Notes: a model not told the origin generated them from the sequence alone. Positions 32,537-41,888 are shown, numbered from the stretch's first letter. The stretch is DNA of 43,834 nucleotides from Bacteroidales bacterium (GCA_017445015.1 JAFSVL010000077.1:1-43834), one strand, 5' to 3'. Translations and numbers: made by a program.

Positions 32537-34081
32537 ATGTTCAAGTTGCTGCTTCTTCTTCTGGGTGTCCCTGTTTCCGGGTTCGTTACGGACTCGGAAA
32601 CAGGCCGGGGCATCCGGGATGTAGTCGTATCTGACGGATATCACTGTACGGTAACGGACAGTACCGGCAAGTATTTTATCGAGGCTGATTCCCTGGCGCG
32701 GACAATCAGCATCACGGTCCCGGCGGAATATGAAATTCCGCTCGGGAACGACGCCGCGCCGGCATTTTTCAAATATATAGATTCCGGAGAAACCGCTTTT
32801 GTGCTTTCCCGTCGTAAAAGGGTTCCGGAGCGTTTTACCCTTGTGGCGCTTTCCGACGCACACATCCGGGATTCCATGAACGTCGAACGTTTCAGGAAGG
32901 AATCTCTCCCCGACATCCGGCGCACCATTTCAAGGCATGCCGGCGGCGGGCCGGTCATAGGCATGGGGCTTGGGGACCAGCTTTGGGACGTGATGGACAG
33001 GTGGGACGTCATCAAAGACGGATTGACCGGGTTCAAGGCCTGCCGCAAGACCGTCCCCTTTTTCTACTGCATCGGCAATCACGACCACGAAAGCGGAGCC
33101 GGGAACAATGAATATGCCGTTACGGAGCATTTTGTGCGTCACTTCGGGCCTGTGGACTATTCCTTCGATATCGGAAAGGTTCATTTTGTTGTCATGGACG
33201 ATATCCAGCATACCGGGACACAGCGGGACGGGATAAAGATATCCTATACCACGGGACTTAACGACGCCCAGCTTCAATGGCTCAGGGAAGATTTGTCGCT
33301 GGTGAGGGACAAGGAACACAAGGCCGTAGTGTTCTGTGTCCATGCTCCCCTCTCCGGCCGATTCTCCCATAAGGATGATGTCAAGCCGCTGCTGGAGGAA
33401 TTTGCCGACGCGCACGTCCTTTCCGGACACGAGCACAATATCAACAATATGTGGCCCTCGCCGAAGATATGGGAGCACAACATCCAGGCCCTCTGCGGTG
33501 CCTGGTGGTACAGTAACCTTTCTCCCAGCGGCTGTCCGCTCGGATACTGCGTGCTCACTTTCGACGGTGCTTCCCTTGCCGAAGAGTATAACAAGGCCAC
33601 AACCGAATCCGCCGGTTTCCAGATGCGGGTTTACAGCGGAAACGATTCCTACGGCCCGGACACTCCGGAATCCGGACTCACCGGAGCGCCCAGACGCACC
33701 CACGTATATGAATGGCCGGAAGAACTGAAAGGCCATTTTGTCGTCCGCGCATGGGACGGGACACGGGACTGGGAAGTGAAACTGGTGTGCGGCGGGAAAG
33801 CGTATCCCATGAAGCAGACGGAGGTCAAGTTTTTCGATGCCGCATCGGCCGCATTCATGGTGGACGTTTTCGGGGCCCCATACGGTGGAAGCGGCATCTA
33901 CAAGGCCAGGGTGGATTCTTTCTGGACAGTGGCGGCGCCCTGCGGGGATCCTGCCAAAGAAAAGAACTGGGAAGTGGTTGCCGTGCACAGGATGCCCTCA
34001 GGAAAAAAAGTCACCTGCCGGAGCAAAGTCCTGATGCGGGATTATCGCGGATTTGCCACCGGAACACATTATTCAAGGTAG
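32537..34081 (+). CDS. Calcineurin-like phosphoesterase, stand-alone form
   Basis: A 514-residue protein equal to the C-terminal half of the two fusion lipoproteins: N-domain (about 13-90), calcineurin phosphoesterase (about 98-305) and C-domain (about 310-514). Ligand motifs are SDAH (Asp107, His109), GDQLWD (Asp147), GNHDH (Asn181, His182), CVHAP (His269) and GHEHN (His298, His300), so it should be catalytically active. The hydrophobic leader (MFKLLLLLLGVPVSG) is very short, has a single lysine and runs straight into the N-domain, so export by a standard signal peptide is uncertain. It starts 3 nt after the upstream stop, and the next start lies 1 nt after its own stop. It probably works on the same substrate as its tethered relatives. 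Confidence 0.87.
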   Translation: MFKLLLLLLGVPVSGFVTDSETGRGIRDVVVSDGYHCTVTDSTGKYFIEADSLARTISITVPAEYEIPLGNDAAPAFFKYIDSGETAFVLSRRKRVPERFTLVALSDAHIRDSMNVERFRKESLPDIRRTISRHAGGGPVIGMGLGDQLWDVMDRWDVIKDGLTGFKACRKTVPFFYCIGNHDHESGAGNNEYAVTEHFVRHFGPVDYSFDIGKVHFVVMDDIQHTGTQRDGIKISYTTGLNDAQLQWLREDLSLVRDKEHKAVVFCVHAPLSGRFSHKDDVKPLLEEFADAHVLSGHEHNINNMWPSPKIWEHNIQALCGAWWYSNLSPSGCPLGYCVLTFDGASLAEEYNKATTESAGFQMRVYSGNDSYGPDTPESGLTGAPRRTHVYEWPEELKGHFVVRAWDGTRDWEVKLVCGGKAYPMKQTEVKFFDAASAAFMVDVFGAPYGGSGIYKARVDSFWTVAAPCGDPAKEKNWEVVAVHRMPSGKKVTCRSKVLMRDYRGFATGTHYSR

Positions 34082-34082
34082 A

Positions 34083-35987
34083 ATGCGTAAAATTGCCATC
34101 TGTATCTTTCTGGCACTGCTCCCATTGATTAGCCTTGGCCAGATTCTTCGCGGTATCCTGGGAAGCAGGGACCTGTCCTCCATGCTTGTCATGGACCAAA
34201 AGTGGGTTCCCTACCCGGATTATTCCGACAGGGCCGGCTGGGATGGACTTTTGGGGCAGTACAAGGAATCTGTCATTTCCGAGGGAGAGCGTTATTTGGA
34301 CTATCAGTGGCAGATTTCCAAAGCAAGTGATTATCTTGAATACCAAAGGACGGGAGACCGATACAAACAGGAGGACAAAATAAGGGGTAACGGCAAGGCG
34401 CTAAGTTGCCTTATGCTTGCCGAACTGGCAGAGGGAAAAGGGCGTTTCATGGATGATATCATGGATGGCGTGTTTCTGTTTTGCGAGATGACATCCTGGG
34501 CCGTTACGGCGCACATCGGCTTTTTGCAGCAATCTGGCATGACATTGCCGGATTATCGGGATAACGTTCTGGCCCTTTACCAAGGGAACTTTTCACAAAT
34601 GCTTTCCTGGGCCTGGTACTTCTTCCATCACGAGTTTGACCAACTGGCACGCGGGCTGTCAGAGCGGCTCGCGTATGAGATCCGCCGCCGGGAGTTGGAT
34701 CCGTTCCTTGAAAGGGATGATCTGAACTGGATGGGGTTTCTGCCTGAGTTCAGCCGGCCCAACAACTGGAATCCCTGGTGCAACTCGAACGTACTCATCT
34801 GCTTCATGCTGCTGGAGAACGATCCGGTCCGTCTGAGCGCCGCGCTGGAGAAATGCATCCGCTCGCTGGACCGATATCTCGACAGTCTTCCTGCCGACGG
34901 CGCCTGTGACGAAGGACCGGTCTATTGGTATTCCTCCGCCGGGAACCTGCTGGGCTGCCTGGAATGCCTGTCACTCATCACCGGAGGGCGGCTCGGCTAT
35001 TCCGGGAATGCATTTGTCCGCAGTTTCGGGGATTACATCGCCCATGCCAACATTGTGGGTGACTGGCAGGCCAATTTCTCCGATGCCGTACCCTCGGACA
35101 AGGTCGGCAGCCCGACGTTGTTCCGTTTCGCCGGGCTTAGCGGCAGTGAGCTGCTGCATAAATTTGCGCTCCACTCCTACCATGCGGACGGCTATAATCC
35201 TGTGGACGCCAACTGGACTACGTTCTACCGGGCGATGGAAAACCTCCGTGCATGCAAGACGATGGGGGCGTTGCCCGACAACGGTTATACCCCCTCTGAT
35301 TTTGCCTGGTATCCGGTGACCGAGCTTTGTTTCATGCGCTCCGGCAAGGGCTATCTGGCCGTCAAAGGCGGCCACAACCATGAACGGCATAACCACAATG
35401 ATGTGGGCTCTTGCATCTATTTCTACGACGGCAGGCCCGTGCTGGTGGATGCCGGTCCCGCGACGTACAATTCCAAGACCTTTGACAAGCGCTACCGCTA
35501 CAAGATGTGGAACAACTCGAGCGACGGCCACAACCTCCCGAACATCGGCGGTTTTGCACAGGGGTATGGCTATGAATTCAAAGCGATCGGCACGGTTGCC
35601 AGCCGCAAATCCAAAAAATTTGTCACCGATATTGCAGGGGCCTATCCGGATTCTGCGGGGGTTGAATCCTGGGTGCTGGATTATCGGCTGCTGAAGGACG
35701 GATCGCTCGATATTACCGAAACTTTCCGGCTGCACCGTCCGGCTCCCGCAGTGCTTCATTTCCTGGTACCCTCCCGCCCGGATCTTTCCGGCCCCGGCAG
35801 GATCGGTCTCGGCGGCGGCCTGACGCTCCGCTACGATGCGAAAGCCTTGAAGGCCTCCTTCGAGGAGATCCCCGTCACGGGCACCGGTATCGGCTGGGAG
35901 GCGTTCGGCCCCAGTCTTTTCAACATCTCCCTGTCGGCGGAAACGGCTCCGCAAAAGGGTTCTTATCACATCACAATCCGAAAGTAA
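34083..35987 (+). CDS. Heparinase II/III-family polysaccharide lyase-like protein
   Basis: A 634-residue exported protein. The Met at 34083 is chosen because it starts a good signal peptide (MRKIAICIFLALLPLISLGQ, 1 nt after the previous stop); an ATG 30 nt upstream would add ten non-signal residues. An alpha/alpha-toroid occupies about 60-370 and the heparinase II/III beta-sandwich about 380-634, with the signature GHNHERHNHNDVGS (near residue 432), then RPVLVDAGPATYNSKTF. Enzymes of this fold (PL12, 15, 17, 21 and relatives) cleave uronic-acid-containing chains by beta-elimination. The exact family cannot be told by eye. The operon context suggests a uronate within the target glycan. The start of GH92 follows its stop by one base. 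Confidence 0.85.
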   Translation: MRKIAICIFLALLPLISLGQILRGILGSRDLSSMLVMDQKWVPYPDYSDRAGWDGLLGQYKESVISEGERYLDYQWQISKASDYLEYQRTGDRYKQEDKIRGNGKALSCLMLAELAEGKGRFMDDIMDGVFLFCEMTSWAVTAHIGFLQQSGMTLPDYRDNVLALYQGNFSQMLSWAWYFFHHEFDQLARGLSERLAYEIRRRELDPFLERDDLNWMGFLPEFSRPNNWNPWCNSNVLICFMLLENDPVRLSAALEKCIRSLDRYLDSLPADGACDEGPVYWYSSAGNLLGCLECLSLITGGRLGYSGNAFVRSFGDYIAHANIVGDWQANFSDAVPSDKVGSPTLFRFAGLSGSELLHKFALHSYHADGYNPVDANWTTFYRAMENLRACKTMGALPDNGYTPSDFAWYPVTELCFMRSGKGYLAVKGGHNHERHNHNDVGSCIYFYDGRPVLVDAGPATYNSKTFDKRYRYKMWNNSSDGHNLPNIGGFAQGYGYEFKAIGTVASRKSKKFVTDIAGAYPDSAGVESWVLDYRLLKDGSLDITETFRLHRPAPAVLHFLVPSRPDLSGPGRIGLGGGLTLRYDAKALKASFEEIPVTGTGIGWEAFGPSLFNISLSAETAPQKGSYHITIRK

Positions 35988-35988
35988 T

Positions 35989-37956
35989 ATGCTCAGAAAA
36001 CGGCTGCTTCTGTTGTCGCTGGTCTGTATCGCGGGCTGCACGAAGCCCCTCGGCCGTTGGGTGGACCCCTTTATCGGTACCGATTATACGGGCCATACCT
36101 TTCCGGCGGCATCATGTCCCCTGGGGATGGTTCAGCCAGGCCCTCAGACCGGCAATTACCTCTGGAAGTATTGCAGCGGGTACAACTGGTCGGATTCGCT
36201 TATCCTTGGCTTCACCCAGAACCGGCTCAGCGGCACCGGCGTCCCGTCTTTGGGCAACATCCTCATTATGCCTTTTTCCGGCAGCCACGGGCCGGAATAT
36301 GCCAGTGTCAAGCAGGATGAGAAGGCCTCTCCCGGAAGCTATTCCGTGAGCCTTCCTGACAATGGAGCGACGGTGTATATCACCTGCACTCCGCGTGTGG
36401 GGTGCTACGAGATGAACTTCACCGGAGAAGGGAGGCATCTGTTTGTCAATCTTCAAAGTGCACAACTCAGGATCAAGACGCCGGATCCGGATTTGTCCGG
36501 CGCCGTGCTGGACTGGGAAGGAGATATGCCGGACTGCAGGACCCTTCGCGGAAGGCTCGGTCTGAAAAGTTGGGTGGAATACACGCTTTGGTACGAAATA
36601 GCCTTTGACCAGGACATCGTGACGCTGGATACCCTATGTTTGAATCCCGCCTATAAAGCTCCGGCTTATGTGATGGACTTCGGCAGTGGCAGCAGTCCCC
36701 TGAAGGCAAAGATCGCCCTGTCGTACACAAGCGCAGAAGGCGCACACGCGAACATGGCGGAGGTCTCCGGCTGGAACTTTGCAAGGGTGGAGAAATCGGC
36801 CGCCAAGAGTTGGGAGAGCATTTTGAACTTACTCCCCATAGAAGCCCCGGACAGTGTTCTTACCGCCTTTTACACGTCGCTTTATCACCTTTACCTCCAG
36901 CCGACGGTGATTTCCGACCTTGGCGCGAAGCCCCGTTATTCCACCTTTTCCCAGTGGGATACGTTCCGTGCGGCAGATTTGCTGAGGACGCTCCTCACCC
37001 CTGATATAGAGGCCAATATCGTGAACAGCATGATTGATGCGGCCGAAGACCGGGGACATCTTCCCGTGTGGGACCTTTGCGGTAAAGACAATTATTGCAT
37101 GATCGGCAATCATTCTGTGCCCACGGTTGTCGATGCCTGCCTGCGCGGCCTTCGGGGCGTGGATCCGGAGCGGGCTTACGCGGCGGTGCGGGCCTCGCTT
37201 ACGGCATCCCATGAAAAGTCGGACTGGGAAATCTATGACCGCTGCGGCTATTATCCCTTCGACTTGGTAAAGGAAGAGTCTGTGTCCCGCACACTCGAAT
37301 CCTGCTATGACGACTGGTGTGCGGCGCAGCTTGCCCGAAAACTGGGGAAGGAGGAAGATTACGCTTTTTTCATGGAAAGAAGCCGCAACTACCGTCATCT
37401 TTTTGATGCTTCGACGGGTTTTTTCCGTGGCAGGGACTCAAAAGGCGCCTGGCGTGAGCCTTTCGAGCCGTATCGCTATGCGCATGCCGGGAAACAGGGC
37501 GGAGACTTCACGGAGGCGAATGCCTGGCATTACCGCTGGCACGTCCTGCACGACACAGACGACCTGATTTCCCTGCTTGGCGGGAAGGAAAAGTTCGTTG
37601 AGAAACTGGATTCCCTGTTTTCCGTCAGTGCCCCTTCTTCCCTCACCGGAGAAAGCAATGATATTACCGGTCTCATCGGCCAGTATTCGCACGGCAACGA
37701 GCCCTGCCATCACGTGATTTATCTATATACGCTCGCGGGGAGGCAGGACAAGGCGGCCGCGTTGGTCCGACAGGTCTTCCGCGACTTCTACCGCAACGAG
37801 CCGGGCGGCCTCTGCGGCAACGACGACTGCGGCCAGATGAGCGCATGGTACATTTTCTCGGCCCTGGGCTATTACCCGGTAAACCCCGTCGGCGGGGCGT
37901 TCGTCCCCGGCGAAGCGCAGGTGCGTCTTAAAGGCGCCCGGAAAGTTTTATACTGA
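35989..37956 (+). CDS. GH92 alpha-mannosidase lipoprotein, short C-terminus
   Basis: A 655-residue calcium-dependent exo-alpha-mannosidase of family GH92 with a lipoprotein signal (lipid site Cys17 in LVCIAGC). Family marks include VDPFIGTDYTGHTFPAA, the SHGNEPCHHVIYLY stretch and GNDDCGQMSAW, which carries the catalytic aspartates, so the active site seems complete. GH92 proteins are usually 720-760 residues; this one stops soon after PVGGAFVPGEAQVRLKG, losing about 100 residues of the C-terminal beta-sandwich. The end overlaps the convergent GH78 gene by 29 bp, suggesting an inversion or insertion cut it. Some GH92 enzymes act on mannose-phosphate linkages, which fits the many phosphatases here. 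It is the last gene of the rightward operon. Confidence 0.88.
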   Translation: MLRKRLLLLSLVCIAGCTKPLGRWVDPFIGTDYTGHTFPAASCPLGMVQPGPQTGNYLWKYCSGYNWSDSLILGFTQNRLSGTGVPSLGNILIMPFSGSHGPEYASVKQDEKASPGSYSVSLPDNGATVYITCTPRVGCYEMNFTGEGRHLFVNLQSAQLRIKTPDPDLSGAVLDWEGDMPDCRTLRGRLGLKSWVEYTLWYEIAFDQDIVTLDTLCLNPAYKAPAYVMDFGSGSSPLKAKIALSYTSAEGAHANMAEVSGWNFARVEKSAAKSWESILNLLPIEAPDSVLTAFYTSLYHLYLQPTVISDLGAKPRYSTFSQWDTFRAADLLRTLLTPDIEANIVNSMIDAAEDRGHLPVWDLCGKDNYCMIGNHSVPTVVDACLRGLRGVDPERAYAAVRASLTASHEKSDWEIYDRCGYYPFDLVKEESVSRTLESCYDDWCAAQLARKLGKEEDYAFFMERSRNYRHLFDASTGFFRGRDSKGAWREPFEPYRYAHAGKQGGDFTEANAWHYRWHVLHDTDDLISLLGGKEKFVEKLDSLFSVSAPSSLTGESNDITGLIGQYSHGNEPCHHVIYLYTLAGRQDKAAALVRQVFRDFYRNEPGGLCGNDDCGQMSAWYIFSALGYYPVNPVGGAFVPGEAQVRLKGARKVLY

Positions 37957-40534
37957 TGTCGTGGATGCCCGAAGGCAGCGCTGTGGTACTGCCGTCCGGG
38001 TAGTAGAATGTCGCAGCGGCCCCGCAGGGGATGACGGTCTTCAGACGGATGTTACGCCCTTTCCGCTTCCAGGATATTTCTATTTTCCCTCTCGGGGAAT
38101 CGTGCGAACAGGAAAATGAATCCAGGCCCTTGGGGAAGCAGGGACGCAGGATAATGTGCCTGAATCCGGGCTGCTCCGGATCCGGGTTTATGCCGCCCAG
38201 GCTCCGGTGGAACCAGGCTCCGATGTCACCGAACATAATGTGGTTGTCGGAATTGTCGCGTGCGGCATCGATGCGCCAATTTTCAACCAGCGTCGTGCGT
38301 CCGTTCTCAAGCCACCAGCCCCAGGAGGGATAATCCGTTGCCGTGGCCATCCGGTAGGCCAATTCGCCGTAGCCACCTGCGGAGAGCACGTTCAGCACCG
38401 CTTTTGCACCGTGCACACCGGCGTTGATATGGAAGCCGTCCGCCTCAATTCTTTTGACCAGGGCGTTCAGGACCGACTGACGGCTTTCCTCCGGCACAAG
38501 GCCGAATGAAAGCGGCAGGCTCTGGTCGGTCTGCATGCCGTCTGCATAGACTCCGGTAGCGGTGTTGAGGAACTTTGCGCCCACGGCCCCCCGCACTTGC
38601 TCCGCAATGGCGCCGTATTTCTGAGCATCCGCATCGAATCCGAACAGCCGGGCAGCCCGGCATAAAATATCAAGATCCTTGTAGAGGAAACAACTGCAAA
38701 TCAGCGTCTTGTTGGAACGGGTCGTCACCGGCACCCAGTCCCCGCGGCCCCAGGAGCACAGCCCGTCTTTGGTAAGCGTCAGGGCGTAGTCCACATAGCG
38801 GCGGATAGCGTCATAGCCGTCACGAAGCGGCTTGCTGTCACCGTAGAAAAGATACAGTTCCCAGGGAATCAGGGCAACGCTGCTGGTCCAGTCGAGCCCG
38901 TTGCCGTTGGCCTCCGGATTCCAGTAGCCCCAGCCGCAGGTGGGGATGATGTCCGGAAGCACGCCGTTGGGCTGTTGCTCGTCGCGGTGGTCTGCCAGCC
39001 ATTTTTCATAAACAGTAAAGGCATCATAGTTATAGAGCCCGGATTCCACGGCGATATGTGCATCGGCAGTCCAGCCGTTCTTTTCCCGCTGGGGGCAGTC
39101 GGTGGGATAGCCTTGCAGATTCGACAAATAGGTCCTGCGGGTGGCCTGCCACAGGTCGCCTACGATGGCGGCCGACGCCGAGAGGCTGCCGGTCTCGGGA
39201 ACATCGCTGTGGACGCGCACGGCGCGGAGTTGCTCTCTCCCCCATTTGAGAGCGGAAGAAGTATTAACTTCGACATATCGGAAGCCTTTGTAACTGTACT
39301 GGGGGGCAAAGAAATCTTCGTCGCCGCTAAGCGTGACGATATCCGTCTGCAGGGGCTCGGCATTCCGGTCGCCGAAGTAATAGTAATTGATATTGTCCTG
39401 GTCGGCCCGGCCGTCGCTGTTGAGCCTTTCGGCGTAGGTCAGTTTGATTTCGGTTCCTCTCGGGCCCTTGATCCGGAGGTGCACATTGCCGGCCATATTG
39501 GTGCCGAAATCGTATATCCAGCGTGTAGGCCTGAGTTGAATGATATTCACCGCCTCCATCTCCCCGCTTTCGCGGATGGGAACGGCCTGCTGCGCTGTAA
39601 TTTGAACTGCAGGGCAGCTTCTCAGCGTTACCCCGGTCCAGTCCTTATCGTCATATCCGGCTTCGGACCAGCCGTTTTGCTCCCTGCGGGCGTCATAGTG
39701 CTCACCCGTGTAGATATTGTTGTACACAAGGGGCCCTTCCGATGAGGTTTTCCATCCGGCGCCGGAGGAAACGACCTCTTCCGTGCCATCGGCATAACGG
39801 ATACGCAGGTCCAGGCAGAAGGCGGGGCGTGCCCTCCAGGGGGCTTTGTCAAAGTGCCAGGTGGTTACCGCCTGGTGGTTGTACCAGCCGTTTCCAAGTT
39901 CCACTCCCACGGCGTTGGCGCCCCCGCGGAGCAAGTTTGTTACGTCGTATGTTGTGTACAGCACCCTTCGGTCGTAGCGGGTAAAGGCCGGGTCGAGGAC
40001 GCGGTCGCCCACTTTTTTCCCGTTCAGATACAGCGTATATAGACCGGCGACAGCGATATAAGCCCGGGCGCTGACGATGCCGCCGCGGAGCTTGAATTCC
40101 TCCCGGAATCGGGGAGCGGGCTTGAAATTATCGTCCTGATTGTCAGATATCCAGTTTCCGCGCCAGTTGGACTGGCTCATAAGCCCAGTTTCGAAAAAGG
40201 CTGTCTCCGAAAGCACTTCCTTTCCCTCCCTATCTTCACATTCGACCGTCCACCAGTAGCGGGTGAACGGCCTCAAGGCCGGGCCGCCATAGACCGCCAT
40301 CACGGCATCAGACGCAATGCTCCCGGAGTCCCACACCATATTTCCGTCAAAGTCCGGCGAATCGGCCGCCACCCTGATCCGATAGGCCGTCTGCCGGGCC
40401 CCGGACCTTCCGTCTTCCATCTGCCAGGAAAAGCGCGGCGCGGGATTGTCAATGCCGATAGGATTCTCTATATGTTCCGTCATCATGGCCGATATGACAG
40501 CCATCGACAGTTGCAGCAGGAGGAAACAATACAT
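37928..40534 (-). CDS. GH78 alpha-L-rhamnosidase
   Basis: Exported enzyme that removes terminal alpha-L-rhamnose. From the Met at 40534 it has 868 residues with a signal-peptide-like start (MYCFLLLQLSMAVISA); the frame stays open 105 nt further upstream, but that part has no signal and overlaps the divergent recombinase gene. Layout: N-terminal beta domains (about 20-430, with WRGNWISDN and FTRYDRRVLYTTYDVT), then the (alpha/alpha)6 barrel with the general-acid motif PTDCPQREKNGWTADAH (Glu near residue 484) and SWGWWLENGRTTLVENW, and a C-terminal beta-sandwich. Convergent with, and overlapping, GH92. As the only minus-strand gene here besides the far operon, it may be expressed separately. 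Confidence 0.9.
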   Translation of the reverse strand: MYCFLLLQLSMAVISAMMTEHIENPIGIDNPAPRFSWQMEDGRSGARQTAYRIRVAADSPDFDGNMVWDSGSIASDAVMAVYGGPALRPFTRYWWTVECEDREGKEVLSETAFFETGLMSQSNWRGNWISDNQDDNFKPAPRFREEFKLRGGIVSARAYIAVAGLYTLYLNGKKVGDRVLDPAFTRYDRRVLYTTYDVTNLLRGGANAVGVELGNGWYNHQAVTTWHFDKAPWRARPAFCLDLRIRYADGTEEVVSSGAGWKTSSEGPLVYNNIYTGEHYDARREQNGWSEAGYDDKDWTGVTLRSCPAVQITAQQAVPIRESGEMEAVNIIQLRPTRWIYDFGTNMAGNVHLRIKGPRGTEIKLTYAERLNSDGRADQDNINYYYFGDRNAEPLQTDIVTLSGDEDFFAPQYSYKGFRYVEVNTSSALKWGREQLRAVRVHSDVPETGSLSASAAIVGDLWQATRRTYLSNLQGYPTDCPQREKNGWTADAHIAVESGLYNYDAFTVYEKWLADHRDEQQPNGVLPDIIPTCGWGYWNPEANGNGLDWTSSVALIPWELYLFYGDSKPLRDGYDAIRRYVDYALTLTKDGLCSWGRGDWVPVTTRSNKTLICSCFLYKDLDILCRAARLFGFDADAQKYGAIAEQVRGAVGAKFLNTATGVYADGMQTDQSLPLSFGLVPEESRQSVLNALVKRIEADGFHINAGVHGAKAVLNVLSAGGYGELAYRMATATDYPSWGWWLENGRTTLVENWRIDAARDNSDNHIMFGDIGAWFHRSLGGINPDPEQPGFRHIILRPCFPKGLDSFSCSHDSPRGKIEISWKRKGRNIRLKTVIPCGAAATFYYPDGSTTALPSGIHDISIKLSGRL

Positions 40535-40583
40535 ACGGTAAAGCTTATTTATATTATTACACGATGGAGACGATATCCCCTGC

Positions 40584-40598
40584 CAAATACTATATTTG
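40584..40598. repeat. 15-bp dyad containing the recombinase promoter -7 box
   Basis: CAAATA-CTA-TATTTG is a perfect 6-bp-arm dyad in the gap between the GH78 and recombinase start codons. On the plus strand its right half includes TATATTTG (40591-40598), a full match to TAnnTTTG, 27 nt before the recombinase ATG. It could be just the promoter, or a regulator or recombinase binding site. Confidence 0.45.
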
Positions 40599-40618
40599 CC
40601 GGGAAATCGGGATATTAA

Positions 40619-40629
40619 TGGGATATGAT
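40619..40629 (+). repeat. 11-bp direct repeat, left copy
   Basis: TGGGATATGAT spans the recombinase start codon. An identical copy lies at 41878-41888, 8 nt after its stop. The shorter core GGGATAT also occurs at 40609-40615 and, inverted, at 40573-40579. Confidence 0.5.
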
Positions 40630-41869
40630 AATAAGGCATAGTGTTTTGCTCCGGCTATATACTTACGGCAAACGGAAGGACCGGTTCCAGATACGGATGA
40701 GGGTTTCATTTCTGGGGAAGAGGCTGGATTTGGGTACCGGGTTCAGTCTCGGCAATACTGAGGATTGGAATGCCGAAGAAGAGTGTGTGAAAAAAAATGT
40801 CAGACTCTCCGCGGCAGTAAATGAAGAACTTCGCAGTTGCCGGGATACAATGGAAATCGTATTCCGGTACTTTGAGGTCAATGAAGCAAAGCCGTCGGTA
40901 AGAGAGGTGGCTCAAATGTACAGAACCAGGATGGCGGGGATAACTCCGGTAAAGACGGGAGAACCGGACTTTTTCTCAAAATTCGATGAATTTACCGCAA
41001 GCTGCGCAATAAATAACGCCTGGTCTTCCTCTACGAAAGCAAGGATGAAAACTTTTCGGAAAGAATTGTTCCAATTCAATTAAGGGTTGAGTTTCAGTGG
41101 GTTGGACGAGGGAACCTTGACCGGTTTTACCCAAGAATTACGGGAACGCTTCTGTAATTCTACCATTGCAAAGAAGTTGGAATATCTGCGCTGGTTTCTG
41201 AACTGGGCTTCGAAGCATGGCTGTCCGGTAAATCCGTCATATAAAACTTTCCGCCCGACCTTAAAACAGGTAAGGCCCCCTGTGGTCTATCTTACGCGGG
41301 AGGATATCGTGAAACTACGCCGGCTACAACTGACGAGCCGGTATTTGGAAAGGGTAAGGGATGTTTTTCTCTTCTGCTGTTTTTCCGGTCTCCGCTATTC
41401 GGACGCAAGGAACCTCAGAAAATGCGATATCAAAGGGGATCACCTTGAGGTGACGACGATAAAGACCGGAGACAGCATTACCATTGAATTGAATAAAGTA
41501 ACGAATGAAATCATAAGGAAATACAAAGATGTTTTTATCCCTGATGGAAAGGCGCTCCCCTGCAGCTCCAACCAGGCCATGAACAAGCGTCTGAAGATAC
41601 TGTGCAGGATGGCCGGCCTGGACGATGACGTACGGATTACCCAATACCGGGGCGGCGAGAGGAAAGACTTCTTCTTCCATAAATGGCAGCGGATCTGTAC
41701 ACACACCGGCCGCAGGACCTTTATCGTGCAGGCGCTTTCTCTGGGTATCCCGCCCAGCGTAGTCATGAAATGGACCGGGCATTCCAGCTATAGGGCCATG
41801 CAACCCTATATAGACATCGTGGATGCTGAAAAAGCCCGTTCCATGGAAAAATTCAACCATCTGCTGTAG
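40625..41869 (+). pseudogene. Tyrosine recombinase/integrase with one in-frame stop
   Basis: Read through the TAA at 41081-41083, this is a single 414-residue frame, the normal size of a Bacteroidota tyrosine recombinase. Part one (152 residues) is the arm-binding and start of the core-binding domain (RMRVSFLGKRLDLGTGFS). Part two (from the TTG at 41087) gives the rest of the core-binding domain and a complete catalytic domain with Arg in CCFSGLRYSDARN, His-x-x-Arg in THTGRRTF, His in WTGHSS and Tyr in MQPYIDI. Both parts are in the same frame, so one base change explains the break. Either the gene was recently inactivated, the stop is a sequence error, or two separate polypeptides are made; the second has no good start codon. 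Such proteins move elements or flip surface-protein promoters. Confidence 0.82.
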
Positions 41870-41877
41870 TTGTATCG

Positions 41878-41888
41878 TGGGATATGAT
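41878..41888 (+). repeat. 11-bp direct repeat, right copy
   Basis: TGGGATATGAT again, just past the recombinase stop. It pairs with the copy at 40619-40629, so the two copies bracket the gene. Confidence 0.5.

Noticed and set aside
40535-40639. A longer GH78 start at 40639
   Set aside because: The extra 35 residues have no signal peptide and overlap the divergent recombinase start; the Met at 40534 begins a hydrophobic leader.
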